A stretch of DNA of 64,000 bases from assembly GCF_012932565.1 (NCBI RefSeq), contig NZ_JABBYJ010000001.1:1240001-1304000 (forward strand). Reading direction: 5' to 3'. The notes under the pieces are model-generated. The model did no database searches. It was not told the origin of the DNA and saw only the letters and a list, made by a program, of their open reading frames with translations. Positions 8,483-18,428 of the stretch are shown here, piece after piece. The translations under genes were made by a program, and so were the position numbers. The stretch's first letter is position 1; every line of letters starts with the position of its first letter. This DNA comes from Sneathiella limimaris (GTDB taxonomy: Bacteria; Pseudomonadota; Alphaproteobacteria; Sneathiellales; Sneathiellaceae).

Positions 8483-9868
8483 TTATGCAGGGCTGATGTC
8501 ATAGTCCCAGGGGCCTGTCTCTTTTGCGGCAACCCCAGTTATATGACACCCAAGATGAGAGGATATCTCACTTGACGTTATTTTCCAAAATCGTTGCCAG
8601 GCCGGGCCGTAAGTAAATGTGAGACGGGCTCCTTGTCCAGCGTCCAGCTGCTGGCGGAAATCCGTCACTAACTTACTGGCGCGGCGAAGGCTGACCTCTG
8701 GTGCGCCCGGCACAGCCGGTAGCGAGAGGAGGTGGGCAAGAGACGGGCGGGTCCGCTGGCGGGTCATTTCGAAGAGGCCAAGGGAGGTAAATCCAATTAA
8801 GCGAACCGTCGCCGGATCATCGACGATATAGCGGCTAAGGGCATCGTTAAGGGCCTGACGGGCTTCTTTTTCCTGCAGGCGGAGAAAATCAATAATTAGA
8901 ATTCCCGACAGATTGCGAAGACGGATTTGGCGGGCAATTTCCTTTGCGGCCACAAGATTGAGGGAAAGCGGCCCTTCCGTTGCGCCGCCGCCCATATCAG
9001 ACGTTCCTGAGTTGACATCGATGGCGACGAGCGCCTCGGTCTGTTCAACAGTGATGTTTCCCCCGCCCGTCAACGCTATCTGTTTTTCCGTCAGGCTGGT
9101 GAGTGTATCCTCCAGTCCGTGATGCGCAAGAAGGCTTTCCCGCCGCGCCCAAATCTCGGAGGGAGTGTCTTCGCCGTATAGAGATTTTGCTGCAGCAATC
9201 AGTTTAGGATCATTGCTGAGGACTTCCAACTCCTCTCCTGGTGGCAGATGCTGCGCCAAGCTAGCTGCCTGAGGCGGAGGTGTGTAAAGCGTGACGGTTT
9301 TCTTTGCTGTCCCTTCGCGTGATTTAATGTCCTGCCACTGGTCGTGCAGCGCTTTTGCTGCGGCGAACGTCACCTCCAGTGGTTCTGCCTCGGCCCTGCT
9401 TCGGGGCCTGAACTCACCCGGCAGATCCGAAACCCGTTTGGTCAGCGCCGCTTTTTTATCTGCATCCTTCCATTTGCCCGGAAAGATGATGCCGCTGCCC
9501 AGAGGGCGATAGATCAGGGTTGGGGTTTGCAGTTCCAGAAATGTGGTCAATTCCGCAGGTTTGCCGTCAACCGGGTCCTTCTGGATCTGGACCAATAGGC
9601 GCTGACCTTCTGTGAAGAAATCGCGAAGGGAACTGGATTTATCGCCCCTTATGGCTTTGCGGGGAAGCAAGCCTGACTGGTTTTGACCAAGATCCACAAA
9701 GGCAGCATTGAGCGCATCATCCAGCTTCAGAATGCGCCCCTTGATGATCTGACCTTTGCGGCTTTGGTGATGGGCGGGTTCCAGTAAGTAGTCAATAAGC
9801 GTGTCGCCCTGCAGGAGGCAGGCACGGGTTTGAAAGAGATCTCGCTCGATCAGTAGGGAATAGGTCAT
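8483..9868 (-). CDS. rng: Ribonuclease E/G family protein (short, Rng-like)
   Basis: A single-strand endoribonuclease of the RNase E/G family, 461 aa from ATG 9868. An S1 RNA-binding domain lies near residues 37-80 ([23 protein letters not shown]). The two Mg-binding aspartates are visible in VAIDVNSG and IIDFLRL. After EMTRQR, where RNase E/G proteins carry the zinc-link CPxC, this protein reads [13 protein letters not shown] without cysteines, so zinc-linked tetramerisation is not expected. The long unstructured C-terminal scaffold of RNase E is absent. Its ATG overlaps the maf stop as ATGA. Final residues are WDYDISPA. Confidence 0.88.
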   Translation of the reverse strand: MTYSLLIERDLFQTRACLLQGDTLIDYLLEPAHHQSRKGQIIKGRILKLDDALNAAFVDLGQNQSGLLPRKAIRGDKSSSLRDFFTEGQRLLVQIQKDPVDGKPAELTTFLELQTPTLIYRPLGSGIIFPGKWKDADKKAALTKRVSDLPGEFRPRSRAEAEPLEVTFAAAKALHDQWQDIKSREGTAKKTVTLYTPPPQAASLAQHLPPGEELEVLSNDPKLIAAAKSLYGEDTPSEIWARRESLLAHHGLEDTLTSLTEKQIALTGGGNITVEQTEALVAIDVNSGTSDMGGGATEGPLSLNLVAAKEIARQIRLRNLSGILIIDFLRLQEKEARQALNDALSRYIVDDPATVRLIGFTSLGLFEMTRQRTRPSLAHLLSLPAVPGAPEVSLRRASKLVTDFRQQLDAGQGARLTFTYGPAWQRFWKITSSEISSHLGCHITGVAAKETGPWDYDISPA

Positions 9869-10491
9869 TCTTGGACTGTAGAGGGCTGAAGTGCCCGTTG
9901 CCAAAGAGGAAAGCCGTTCCCGCTGAGGAGTGCCCCGGTTTCCTGCAGGGGCAGTCCAACTACGTTGCTGTAGGAGCCTTGGATCTGACGAATGAAAAGG
10001 CTGCCAAGTCCTTGAATGGCGTATGCGCCTGCTTTGCCCTGCCATTCCCCACTTTTCAGGTAACAGTCGATTTCAAACGAGTCCAGAGGCTTGAATTTAA
10101 CGGCTGAGGTTACAGACTTGGTAATCTGCTGACCATCGGGTGTGATGAGGGAAAGCCCTGTATGAACCTTGTGAGCCCGGCCAGATAGCAGGGAAAGGAA
10201 GCCTTTTGCTTCTGCCTCGTTAGCCGCTTTACCCAGAATGCGACGGCCAACCGCAACCACTGTATCAGCGGCGAGCAGATAGGCCCCTTTGTGGCGTTCC
10301 ATGACCGCAGCCGCTTTTTCGCGGGCTAACCGCTCCGCATAAGGGCGTGGCTGTTCGTCCCCGCCTGGCGTTTCATCAATATCGGCGGGGTCAATCTGGT
10401 CGGGAGTGATCCCGATCTGAAGAAGAAGTTCCTTGCGGCGCGGTGAAGCGGAGGCAAGGATCAATAAGGGGGAGCGGTTAGTGTCTGTCAT
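9865..10491 (-). CDS. maf: Maf-like nucleotide pyrophosphatase
   Basis: A 208-aa Maf/HAM1-like nucleoside triphosphate pyrophosphatase, which cleaves non-canonical or modified dNTP/NTPs to monophosphates. The N terminus reads ILASASPRRKELL, the phosphate-binding signature. AADTVVAVGRRILGK and KAGAYAIQGLG are the other conserved blocks. It is coupled to the downstream rng gene by a 4-nt overlap. The infA-maf-rng-yacG order is conserved. Confidence 0.92.
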   Translation of the reverse strand: MTDTNRSPLLILASASPRRKELLLQIGITPDQIDPADIDETPGGDEQPRPYAERLAREKAAAVMERHKGAYLLAADTVVAVGRRILGKAANEAEAKGFLSLLSGRAHKVHTGLSLITPDGQQITKSVTSAVKFKPLDSFEIDCYLKSGEWQGKAGAYAIQGLGSLFIRQIQGSYSNVVGLPLQETGALLSGNGFPLWQRALQPSTVQE

Positions 10492-10564
10492 CAGGTCCGG
10501 TTTTTGGCGCGACAGGACGGCCCGAGGGAGCAGAGCTCAAGTAAGGCCGACCACTCCACACAAC

Positions 10565-10783
10565 TTACTTGAAGCGGAAAGTGATACGGCCTTTAGTCAG
10601 GTCGTAAGGTGTCATTTCAACGGTGACGCGATCACCCTGCAATACGCGAATACGGTGTTTGCGCATTTTACCGGCTGTGTGTGCCAGCACTTCGTGGTCG
10701 TTTTCCAGTTTGACGCGGAACATTGCGTTCGGAAGAAGTTCCGTAACAGTTCCCTCAAATTCAAGCAGTTCTTCTTTAGCCAT
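10565..10783 (-). CDS. infA: Translation initiation factor IF-1
   Basis: 72 aa, the full length of IF-1, one OB-fold (S1-like) domain that occupies the ribosomal A site during initiation. The sequence [19 protein letters not shown], then [19 protein letters not shown] and ending [10 protein letters not shown], is near-canonical. It lies 73 nt upstream of maf on the same strand. Confidence 0.98.
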   Translation of the reverse strand: MAKEELLEFEGTVTELLPNAMFRVKLENDHEVLAHTAGKMRKHRIRVLQGDRVTVEMTPYDLTKGRITFRFK

Positions 10784-10951
10784 AGATTACCTTGTTAAGC
10801 TGTTCAAAAAGTGAATGCAAAATGCGATTGCCTGCGGGAAATTGCAAGCCCTAGTTTGTGAATTCTCACAATTTAGCCCCTAAAACAGGCATTTAGGTCG
10901 CAGTTATCACACCTATTATACCATAAATAGCGGTTTTTTTAAATTTTTGGC

Positions 10952-11401
10952 CTAAACGTTCGGATGTGGCAGGGTTGAGAAGCGGCTGCGGATCCGTTGA
11001 TAGAGATCATCACGGACTTGCCGGTAGGCGTTTAAGCGCATTTCCCGGCTGCCTTCCACCTCTGATGGGTCCGGTGTGATCCAGTATTCCACATCACAGG
11101 CCATGGTGCGGGTCATTTCCTCTGCTGCAGCCTGGGCAGGTTTAGACAGGCAGATAATGAGATCGAAGGAGTTGTCTTCCAGCTCATCAAAATTTTTCGC
11201 CAAGTGGTTTTCCACATCAAGGCCGATTTCATCCATAACCTCGATAGCAAAACCATCGATCTCCCGAGCCCTGACACCCGCACTGTCCACATAGATCCGA
11301 TTGCCATAAAGGCTGCGCATGATTTCCTCAGCCATGGGGGAGCGGATACTGTTATGAGTGCAGGCGAATAGCACACTGGTTGGCGCAAAAGTCGATTCCA
11401 T
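10952..11401 (-). CDS. Low-molecular-weight protein tyrosine phosphatase / ArsC-like phosphatase
   Basis: 149 aa. The P-loop C14-THNSI-R20-S is the C-x5-R active site, and the general-acid loop carries ITPDPSEVEGS (Asp-Pro). This is the LMW-PTP fold shared with thioredoxin-type arsenate reductases. The arsenate-reductase triple-cysteine pattern is not apparent, so a phosphatase is more likely. It sits between infA and the UPF0262 gene, a position conserved in alphaproteobacteria. The physiological substrate is unknown. Confidence 0.82.
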   Translation of the reverse strand: MESTFAPTSVLFACTHNSIRSPMAEEIMRSLYGNRIYVDSAGVRAREIDGFAIEVMDEIGLDVENHLAKNFDELEDNSFDLIICLSKPAQAAAEEMTRTMACDVEYWITPDPSEVEGSREMRLNAYRQVRDDLYQRIRSRFSTLPHPNV

Positions 11402-11459
11402 CGATCACTCGCCCCTGTGTATGAGTGATCTGCTGCGGTTGCTGCAGTTTGTCACGATC

Positions 11460-11942
11460 TCAGCCCCGGATATGCAACACACAAATCAGGGTGAAAAGTC
11501 TTCGGGCGGTATCGAAGTCGGTATCGACTTTCTCTTTGAGGCGCTCGAGAAGCAGCTCTGTGCCTTCATTGTGCAAACCCCTGCGCCCCATATCAATCGC
11601 TTCAATCTTTGCAGGAGAGGCACTTTTAATGGCTGAGAAATAGCTTTCGCAAATCTGGAAATAGTCCTTGATAATTCGGCGAAAGGAGATGACCGGCAAG
11701 GGTAGGCGCATAAGTTCTGTGCTGTCATCGTCGGCCCGGATGTCAAAGATCAGGCGGTTATCCTCGATCGCCAGGTGAAGCGAGAAGGGGCCCGCATTTT
11801 CCTGACCGACAAGAGCAAAATGGTTCTGGTCAAGGAGGTCATAAATGGCAACTTTGCGCTCATGCTCAATATCTGGGTTCCGCCGGACGACTGATTTTTC
11901 ATCCAGGGTGATATTGACAATTTGCTGATGATCGGCTGCCAT
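11460..11942 (-). CDS. UPF0262 family protein
   Basis: 160 aa, recognised as the alphaproteobacterial UPF0262 family from DIEHERKVAIYDLL, RLPLPVISFRRIIKDYFQICESY and DMGRRGLHNEGTELL. There is no signal peptide or membrane segment. The function is unknown; it travels with hisD and the phosphatase gene in this lineage. It begins 15 nt after the hisD stop. Confidence 0.88.
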   Translation of the reverse strand: MAADHQQIVNITLDEKSVVRRNPDIEHERKVAIYDLLDQNHFALVGQENAGPFSLHLAIEDNRLIFDIRADDDSTELMRLPLPVISFRRIIKDYFQICESYFSAIKSASPAKIEAIDMGRRGLHNEGTELLLERLKEKVDTDFDTARRLFTLICVLHIRG

Positions 11943-11957
11943 TCTTGCCTCCTGAGG

Positions 11958-13268
11958 TTAGGTTTGATCCGGCATATTCAGACGGATAGCGATGGAAAGC
12001 GCATGAGCCCCCAGCCCTTCTGACTGGGCGAGGCGCACGGCTGGCGGCCCGATTAAACCAAGACCGTCTGCATCCAGCTGAATAAGAGATGAGCGCTTCA
12101 TGAAGTCCAGGGTCGACAGGCCAGAAGAGAACCGGGCCGTGCGCGCCGTTGGCAGCACATGGTTCGGACCCGCAATATAGTCACCAATGGCCTCAGGGGT
12201 GTAGCGCCCCATAAAGATCGCGCCAGCATGACGGATCTTTTCGGACAGGGCTTTCGGATCATCGACGCAAAGTTCCAGATGTTCAGGTGCCAGACGATCG
12301 ACAAGCGCCGGGGCGTCCCTGGAAATATCATCAACAACAATTACCGCGCCATAATCTTTCCAGCTGGCAGCGGCGATTTCGGTCCGTGGTAGGTTTTTAA
12401 GGTGACTTTGAACGGCCTCTTCCACTGAAACAGCAAACGCGGCATCATCCGTGATCAGGATACTCTGGGCGACTGGATCATGCTCAGCTTGGGACAGAAG
12501 GTCGGCTGCAATCCAGGCGGGATCATTCTTGTTGTCCGCAACCACCAGAATTTCAGACGGACCCGCAATCATATCAATGCCAACGGTTCCGAAGACCTGT
12601 TTCTTGGCGGTGGCGACGAAAGCGTTGCCCGGGCCGACAATTTTATCCACCTTGGCAATGGTTTCCGTTCCATAGGCAAGTGCGGCCACAGCCTGTGCCC
12701 CGCCTATGCGATAAACTTCATCCACGCCGCAAAGATCGGCAGCTGCCAAGACCAATGGATTAATCGCACCATCGGGTGTTGGTACCACCATGACAAGACG
12801 GGATGCACCCGCAACTTTCGCCGGAATGGCGTTCATCAGCACTGAGGATGGATAAGTCGCAAGGCCACCCGGTACATACAGGCCGACATTTTCAATAGCT
12901 GTCCAGCGGTAGCCAAGTTCAATTCCATCAGCATCTGTGTAGGAAAGATCCTCAGGCTTTTGTTTTTCGTGATAGGACGCGATCCGATCCGCTGCAATTT
13001 TGAGCGCATCGAGTGTTGCGTCATCACAGTCCGCAATAGCAGCCTTAATTTCCTCCGCGCTGACCAGAAGGTCTTTGCCGGTTTGCAAGTTCAACCGATC
13101 AAAGCGGTTTGTATAGTCAATAACGGCTGCATCCCCTCGCGCGCGCACATCGCTGAGGATATCAGCAACAGTGGCGTTTACATCAGCATCGGTTTCCCGC
13201 TTTTGGCCCAGCAGGGTTTCGAAAGCAGCATCAAAGCCTGCATCGGTTTGGTTCAGTTTATTCGCCAT
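11958..13268 (-). CDS. hisD: Histidinol dehydrogenase
   Basis: 436 aa. It catalyses the last two steps of histidine synthesis, the NAD-dependent oxidation of L-histidinol to L-histidine. It is zinc dependent. Conserved blocks include the catalytic Glu-His in [29 protein letters not shown], and [19 protein letters not shown]. The start lies inside the end of hisG (11-nt overlap), so the two are translationally coupled. Confidence 0.97.
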   Translation of the reverse strand: MANKLNQTDAGFDAAFETLLGQKRETDADVNATVADILSDVRARGDAAVIDYTNRFDRLNLQTGKDLLVSAEEIKAAIADCDDATLDALKIAADRIASYHEKQKPEDLSYTDADGIELGYRWTAIENVGLYVPGGLATYPSSVLMNAIPAKVAGASRLVMVVPTPDGAINPLVLAAADLCGVDEVYRIGGAQAVAALAYGTETIAKVDKIVGPGNAFVATAKKQVFGTVGIDMIAGPSEILVVADNKNDPAWIAADLLSQAEHDPVAQSILITDDAAFAVSVEEAVQSHLKNLPRTEIAAASWKDYGAVIVVDDISRDAPALVDRLAPEHLELCVDDPKALSEKIRHAGAIFMGRYTPEAIGDYIAGPNHVLPTARTARFSSGLSTLDFMKRSSLIQLDADGLGLIGPPAVRLAQSEGLGAHALSIAIRLNMPDQT

Positions 13269-13920
13269 CGATCAAAGCCCTGAATTTCTGGATCCAGTCA
13301 TTAAGCTCTTCAGAGCGGGTTTTTAATGCGGCGCGATTGACCACGAGGCGGGAGGTAATGTCGAGGATCTTTTCAACTTCCACCAGTCCATTGGCCTTCA
13401 ATGTTGCGCCGGAAGAAACCAGGTCCACAATCCGGCGACAAAGGCCAAGTCCCGGGGCCAATTCCATGGCGCCCGAGAGTTTGATGCATTCAGCCTGAAT
13501 ACCCTGTTCTGCAAAATACTGTTTCGTCAGGTTTGGATATTTGGTGGCGATACGGACGTGGCTCCAGCGGGATGGGTCCCTGTCTTCTTCCATATCAGCA
13601 GGCTGGGCAACCGCCAGATAACAATGACCAATATCCAGGTCCACCGGCGCATAGATTTCCGGATAGTTATGCTCCAGCAGCACATCATTTCCGGCAACGC
13701 CAAGCTGGGCTGCGCCAAAGGCAACAAAGGTAGCCACATCGAATGAGCGCACCCGGATGATAGAAATATGAGGATGGTTGGTCCTGAAATGCAGCAGGCG
13801 GCTGTCCGGATCGTCGAAAGCGGCTTCCGGTTCAATTCCGGCAGCCCGAACCAGAGGCATGACCTCTTTCAGAATACGCCCTTTAGGCAGGGCGATGACC
13901 AACTCTTCGTTCGCGGGCAC
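13258..13920 (-). CDS. hisG: ATP phosphoribosyltransferase, short form
   Basis: First enzyme of histidine synthesis (ATP + PRPP). At 220 aa it is the short HisG form, which lacks the C-terminal regulatory ACT-like domain and needs a HisZ partner. Recognisable parts are [11 protein letters not shown] at the N terminus (here [12 protein letters not shown]) and the region [14 protein letters not shown]. No hisZ lies in the window. It overlaps hisD by 11 nt. Confidence 0.96.
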   Translation of the reverse strand: MPANEELVIALPKGRILKEVMPLVRAAGIEPEAAFDDPDSRLLHFRTNHPHISIIRVRSFDVATFVAFGAAQLGVAGNDVLLEHNYPEIYAPVDLDIGHCYLAVAQPADMEEDRDPSRWSHVRIATKYPNLTKQYFAEQGIQAECIKLSGAMELAPGLGLCRRIVDLVSSGATLKANGLVEVEKILDITSRLVVNRAALKTRSEELNDWIQKFRALIDGE

Positions 13921-13992
13921 TTTATTGCTCCATAGCGGTTACGGTTACTTATATATATTGGGGGTTGTTCTAACGTGAAAGCCTTAAAAAAT

Positions 13993-14439
13993 CTAATCTT
14001 CCAGTGGATGAGACGGAATTTTGTCCGTATTCCAGGCTTCCCCGACATCAGTGAGGGCCGCGTGAATACATTCGACCTGCATTTCGAGGGTTCTTTCGTC
14101 CGCAAAATTCAGGCGGATAAGGACTGTTTCGTCAGCCTCTTCGCTGGTTTCGATGGAGAGCAGCTCCATGACCATGGTTCTGTCCGTTTGCGGGATGTTT
14201 TTTGCCCGGATTTTCATAACATCGGTGAACAGGATACCGCACCGGACGCGGCTGGCTTTCTGCTCGCTTCTGCTGCGATCTTCCCATCTGAGACGGGATG
14301 CTGTCAGGGTAAACTGCCGCTGCTTAGAGGAAAAGCTCATCTCCCCAGGGCTGGTAATTGCCCCCTCCAACGCTGCTGAGAGAATGGAAATATCCTCTGC
14401 ATCCATGGCATAGAGTTTCAATTCGTCGCTCACTGTCAT
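13993..14439 (-). CDS. DUF2948 family protein
   Basis: 148 aa of the alphaproteobacterial DUF2948 family: LKLYAMDAEDISILSAALEG at the start, then MSFSSKQRQFTLTASRLRWED and RVRCGILFTDV. I chose ATG 14439 because AGGGGG lies 5 nt upstream; the frame also offers a TTG at 14460 that would overlap the murA stop by 4 nt. Its role is unknown. It always seems to sit between murA and hisG in related genomes, so it is probably co-transcribed with them. Confidence 0.87.
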   Translation of the reverse strand: MTVSDELKLYAMDAEDISILSAALEGAITSPGEMSFSSKQRQFTLTASRLRWEDRSRSEQKASRVRCGILFTDVMKIRAKNIPQTDRTMVMELLSIETSEEADETVLIRLNFADERTLEMQVECIHAALTDVGEAWNTDKIPSHPLED

Positions 14440-14456
14440 GCCCCCTAAGACCTTAC

Positions 14457-15743
14457 TCAAGCACTTTCTTGTATTCGCTCAATATCTGCACCGCAAGCGG
14501 CAAGTTTCTCTTCCAACCGCTCATAGCCCCGGTCCAAATGATAAACCCGGTTGATAACAGTCTCTCCCTTGGCGGCAAGACCGGCTAGAACGAGGGAGAC
14601 TGAAGCGCGCAAATCTGTCGCCATTACCGGGGCACCAACTAGTTCTGGAACCCCCCGGACCATAGCCGAGCGGCCATGCACGTTGATATTGGCGCCGAGG
14701 CGTGAGAGTTCTGGCACATGCATGAAACGGTTTTCGAAAATATTTTCCGTAATCATGGCGGCGCCATCGGCAACACTCATCAAGGCCATGATTTGAGCCT
14801 GCATATCTGTCGGGTAACCCGGATAGGGTTGGGTCAGAATATCTACGCCATGGATCGGTGTCGCAGGGTCCCGTTCCACAATCAGCCCATCATCGGTACG
14901 TTCAATGCTTACACCAGCCTCTTCCAATACTTCCAGAACAGCATTGATCAATTCCGCATCGGTATTATGAAGCTCGATCCGGCCGCCTGCAATCGCCGCC
15001 GCAATGGCATAAGTGCCGGTTTCGATCCGGTCGGGCATAACCCGATGCTCTGCCCCGTGCAGGGATTTCTTGCCGGTCACCACTAATCGATCTGTGCCAT
15101 CACCTTCAATCTCAGCACCCATGGCGCGGAGCAAATGAACAAGATCTGTGATTTCCGGCTCCCGCGCGGCATTTTCAAGCACGGTAACCCCATCAGCAAG
15201 TGTTGCCGCCATCAGCAGATCTTCGGTAGCGCCGACAGAGACAGTATCAAAACGGATCTCTGCGCCTTTCAATCCGTTCGGGGCTTCTGCCACCATATAG
15301 CCACCTTCAATGTGGATTTCTGCTCCCATCGCTTCCAGACCATCCACATGCAGGTTCATAGGGCGTGTGCCAATTGCACAGCCACCGGGCAATGATACTT
15401 TTGCTTTGCCAACCCGCGCCAAAAGGGGCCCCAAAACAAGCGCGCCGGCCCGCATTTTTCGAACAATATCATAAGGAGCTTCGGTGCTGGTGATATCCGT
15501 TGCGGCCAGTGCGACTGATCGGCCGCTGGAGCAGCCATTGCCGTTGAGGTGCGCCTTGACGCCATGTTGGCAGAGCAGATTAATCAGGGTGGAAATATCA
15601 GCCACGTGGGGAAGGTTGCTGAGGGTGACGGTTTCCTCAGTCAGCAGGCAGGCCACCATGAGGGGAAGGGCCGCATTCTTTGCGCCACTGATCTCTATCT
15701 TTCCGTAAAGCGGCTTGCCACCGCGAATTCGAATACTATCCAT
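14457..15743 (-). CDS. murA: UDP-N-acetylglucosamine 1-carboxyvinyltransferase
   Basis: First committed step of peptidoglycan synthesis, transferring enolpyruvate from PEP to UDP-GlcNAc in the cytoplasm. 428 aa. K22-N23 of SGAKNAALP and the PEP-adduct cysteine C122 in [10 protein letters not shown] are present, so the enzyme should be fosfomycin sensitive. [15 protein letters not shown] marks the C-terminal part. It heads the conserved murA-DUF2948-hisG-hisD cluster. An 8-bp hairpin lies just upstream of its start (15761-15785). Confidence 0.97.
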   Translation of the reverse strand: MDSIRIRGGKPLYGKIEISGAKNAALPLMVACLLTEETVTLSNLPHVADISTLINLLCQHGVKAHLNGNGCSSGRSVALAATDITSTEAPYDIVRKMRAGALVLGPLLARVGKAKVSLPGGCAIGTRPMNLHVDGLEAMGAEIHIEGGYMVAEAPNGLKGAEIRFDTVSVGATEDLLMAATLADGVTVLENAAREPEITDLVHLLRAMGAEIEGDGTDRLVVTGKKSLHGAEHRVMPDRIETGTYAIAAAIAGGRIELHNTDAELINAVLEVLEEAGVSIERTDDGLIVERDPATPIHGVDILTQPYPGYPTDMQAQIMALMSVADGAAMITENIFENRFMHVPELSRLGANINVHGRSAMVRGVPELVGAPVMATDLRASVSLVLAGLAAKGETVINRVYHLDRGYERLEEKLAACGADIERIQESA

Positions 15744-15760
15744 CTGAACCTGTTATCGAT

Positions 15761-15785
15761 CCTGCTGGTGTGTCTTGCCAGCAGG
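15761..15785 (-). repeat. Inverted repeat in the murA leader
   Basis: CCTGCTGG (15761-15768) and CCAGCAGG (15778-15785) form a perfect 8-bp stem with a 9-nt loop, 17 nt upstream of the murA ATG. No T-run follows on the minus strand, so it is not a classic terminator of dcd; it may be a leader hairpin or a protein-binding site. Confidence 0.5.
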
Positions 15786-15875
15786 GTATTTTAAAGACGA
15801 AAGGAGGGGCTTGTTCAAAGCCACCTCCGTAAAGAAACTCTGGTGCGGTCCGTTAAAGACCAGTTTTGCGGCAAC

Positions 15876-16436
15876 TTAAAGGCGCGGCAGGGTGACCCCT
15901 TCCTGTCCCATATATTTACCGGATCTGTCCTTGTAGGACACCTCGCAAGGCTCATTCCCTTTCAGGAACAGGAACTGGCAGGCGCCTTCATTGGCATAAA
16001 TCTTCGCGGGCAACGGTGTGGTATTGGAAAATTCCAGGGTCACATGCCCTTCCCACTCCGGCTCCAGCGGGGTTACGTTCACGATAATACCGCACCGTGC
16101 ATAGGTGGATTTCCCAAGGCAGATGACAAGGACATCGCGGGGAATGCGGAAATATTCAACCGTCCGCGCCAGCACAAAAGAATTGGGTGGGATCACACAG
16201 ACATCTGTTTTCCGGTCGACGAAACTATCGCTGGAGAAAGCTTTTGGATCCACAGTTGCCGAATCGACATTGGTGAAGATCTTGAACTCATCCGAAACCC
16301 GGGCGTCATATCCGTATGATGACAGTCCATAAGAAATCATGTTCTCCCGTTTCTGGCTTTCCACAAACGGTTCAATCATTCTTTGGTTTGGATCAAGGGC
16401 GGCTGACCGGATCCACTTATCGGACAGGATGGACAT
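15876..16436 (-). CDS. dcd: dCTP deaminase
   Basis: 186 aa from ATG 16436 ([14 protein letters not shown]). It deaminates dCTP to dUTP for thymidylate synthesis. The family core [29 protein letters not shown] and GACQFLFL are present, with the catalytic Glu in [12 protein letters not shown] lies 9 nt upstream of this start; the ATG at 16445 abuts that GGAG and is a poorer choice. It lies upstream of murA on the same strand. Confidence 0.95.
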   Translation of the reverse strand: MSILSDKWIRSAALDPNQRMIEPFVESQKRENMISYGLSSYGYDARVSDEFKIFTNVDSATVDPKAFSSDSFVDRKTDVCVIPPNSFVLARTVEYFRIPRDVLVICLGKSTYARCGIIVNVTPLEPEWEGHVTLEFSNTTPLPAKIYANEGACQFLFLKGNEPCEVSYKDRSGKYMGQEGVTLPRL

Positions 16437-16568
16437 AAACGGCATCTCCACTAAAAAAGCGCACGAAAATTTGCGGTATCTTATAGACAGTTTCGGTCGG
16501 GGCCAAGGGGGAAGCGCGGAAAAACCGATTGCGCACAAAAACCAGCCCTGACAAGACTTGACTGCAGG

Positions 16569-16742
16569 CTAATCGGTCAGACGGTTCTTGTTCTTAATCG
16601 CATCCGGGGCTGCTTCACCACGGCCGCGCTGCAAGCCCTTCCGGCGTTTTAGATTTTCCCGCAAGGCTTTTTCCAGCCGGGCCTTTTTTTCGGCCGCTGC
16701 CTGCTCTTTCGGGCTTAAGGGTTTTTTGTCGCTCTCTGTCAT
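16569..16742 (-). CDS. Small charged protein of unknown function
   Basis: 57 aa from ATG 16742 (MTESDKKPLSPKEQAAAEKKARL), rich in Lys, Arg, Glu and Ala and predicted helical. It ends with a basic stretch (RRKGLQRGRGEAAPDAIKNKNR). There is no membrane segment and no named domain. The frame extends upstream, but the residues there look non-coding. Similar short proteins occur near tRNA-Thr in alphaproteobacteria as far as I recall; nothing here shows a function. Confidence 0.6.
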   Translation of the reverse strand: MTESDKKPLSPKEQAAAEKKARLEKALRENLKRRKGLQRGRGEAAPDAIKNKNRLTD

Positions 16743-16822
16743 GCTCTCATCTGCGTTGAGGAGGATGGATCTGTCTCTATCAGGAATGGGAAAAGAGATG
16801 AACAAAAAACTGAATTTTAGGA

Positions 16823-16849
16823 TTGCAGAAAGACTTTTGGTCTTATATA
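16823..16849 (+). promoter_or_regulatory. Possible promoter of tRNA-Thr
   Basis: TTGCAG (16823-16828) and TATATA (16844-16849) are separated by 15 nt (16 if the upstream box is ATTGCA). The pair lies about 40 nt upstream of the tRNA. The spacing is short and this is only a visual call. Confidence 0.35.
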
Positions 16850-16890
16850 CACCTTGCGCAATCGCGACGCGTCTATCCAAGGCGCTCCCA

Positions 16891-16965
<75 letters not shown>

Positions 16966-16999
16966 TTTCCTCAAAAAATAGATGCCCTTTGACGGTAGC

Positions 17000-18283
17000 C
17001 TAAAATTCTAGCGCGGTCGTCAGTGCCAGATCTGCATCAAATCCCGTTGTCATCAGGCCCAGAACTGTATTGGTTTTCGGATCCATGAGCGGGGTCGTGA
17101 TCTGGATTTGGAACTTCTGGGTGGAGGCGTCGAAATCAATTTCTGAAATGTGGAGCCTGTAGCCTTTTTCGATAATGGATTGATAGGGCGCCTCATCTCC
17201 TTGCCAATAATCGCTGGTTACCTGGTTCATGCCAATCAGATACCCATCTATATCCATGATGAATAATTCACTGATCTTGCCATTGGTTAGGCCCGTTAGC
17301 CGACGTAGGAACTCTGAAAGGGGGGTGTTTTCAATTTCGTCCATCAACCGGGTACGATTGCCTTTGATCTGAGCTTCTTTCCACCGGTTGTCTTCATCTT
17401 CTGTGCTAACAATCTTTGGGGGAGACTCAAGAGCTTCTTTTGTCAGCTTTAACAGAGTTCTGAAATTGCCATCACTTAGCAGGAGTTCCTGCTGAATATT
17501 CATGAGAAGTCTTGCTTCCTCGATCTTTGGTTTGAGGCGATCCTGAACGCAGTAGTCGATATTATTGTTGAAGGTATCCAGAAAAGTTGGATTTCTCTCA
17601 ATAAAACCGTTGGAAAAGTACATAACCAGCGGGGCGTATCGCACGAAATACGCTGAGAATTCTCTCGCGGGTGTTTCGGTCAGAAAGACATTTCGCCAGA
17701 ACCGTGTTTGATCGGCAAGTGCATAAGAAATCCTTTCCCGATGCAGCATCTTGACGATGGAGCTCAGACTTGGTGCGGTTACAATGTGATCGAAATTCCG
17801 TTGCTTGAGCCAGCGATGTTCGTTTGAACCAAGAACAGCCCCAACAGATTGCCCTCCTGCGCTGCTTGAAAGTCCCTCTTTTCGCTGAAACATATACCAG
17901 CGTTCGATGGCAACGGGCTGTGAAGCCAGGGCGATGTCCTCCGACACTAATTTGGGGGAGTGCAGAAAGAAACCGTCTATTTCATTTTTGCGGGTGAGAA
18001 TTCTGTTTCGCATGACAGGAGACGAGACAATTTCATACCGCCAGTTGATGCGATCCAGAATGCACTGAACTGTCTCCATGTGGCGGGAATTTGTGGCATC
18101 CAAGCTTTCACTGAACTCAGTATCCAAATCTGTGCGTAACTTGAGGGTTCGCTCTTTGTCATGTTCAGTGGCTTCCGCACTAGGTGCAGAGATGAGTATT
18201 CCAGCACTCAGGATGAGTATGGCTGAAAGGCAACAAATTCTTGTCAGAAGCCCCACGTCGATGAACCTTTTAACAAAATACAC
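17000..18283 (-). CDS. Secreted two-part protein: periplasmic binding-like domain plus Cache/PAS-like C-terminal domain
   Basis: 427 aa from GTG 18283 (AAGG 7 nt upstream). A signal peptide or membrane anchor covers about residues 13-38 (ILILSAGILISAPSAEA). Residues about 60-250 resemble the amino-acid-binding SBP_bac_3 fold: a partial CILDRINWRYEI start, a VGAVLGSNEHRWL hinge-like stretch, and YALADQTRFW. After a helical linker, residues about 310-427 look like a single Cache- or PAS-type sensor domain: LSEFLRRLTG, then LFIMDIDGYLIGMNQVTSDYWQGDE and VLGLMTTGFDADLAL. No HAMP, kinase, cyclase or receiver domain follows, so any signalling would need a partner. It stands alone, divergent from the next gene. 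The domain calls are inference. Confidence 0.65.
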   Translation of the reverse strand: MYFVKRFIDVGLLTRICCLSAILILSAGILISAPSAEATEHDKERTLKLRTDLDTEFSESLDATNSRHMETVQCILDRINWRYEIVSSPVMRNRILTRKNEIDGFFLHSPKLVSEDIALASQPVAIERWYMFQRKEGLSSSAGGQSVGAVLGSNEHRWLKQRNFDHIVTAPSLSSIVKMLHRERISYALADQTRFWRNVFLTETPAREFSAYFVRYAPLVMYFSNGFIERNPTFLDTFNNNIDYCVQDRLKPKIEEARLLMNIQQELLLSDGNFRTLLKLTKEALESPPKIVSTEDEDNRWKEAQIKGNRTRLMDEIENTPLSEFLRRLTGLTNGKISELFIMDIDGYLIGMNQVTSDYWQGDEAPYQSIIEKGYRLHISEIDFDASTQKFQIQITTPLMDPKTNTVLGLMTTGFDADLALTTALEF

Positions 18284-18428
18284 ACACAGACCTTTTTTAA
18301 AGACTTATGCTAAGACAGCATAACTAAAAATGCAGCAGTTGCAGCCCGTAATTTCCGTTTTCAAAAGCCAATCCATTCAATATGGTGCAGTTGGCTGGGA
18401 AATCATCCAATATGATGAGGGGTAGGAA

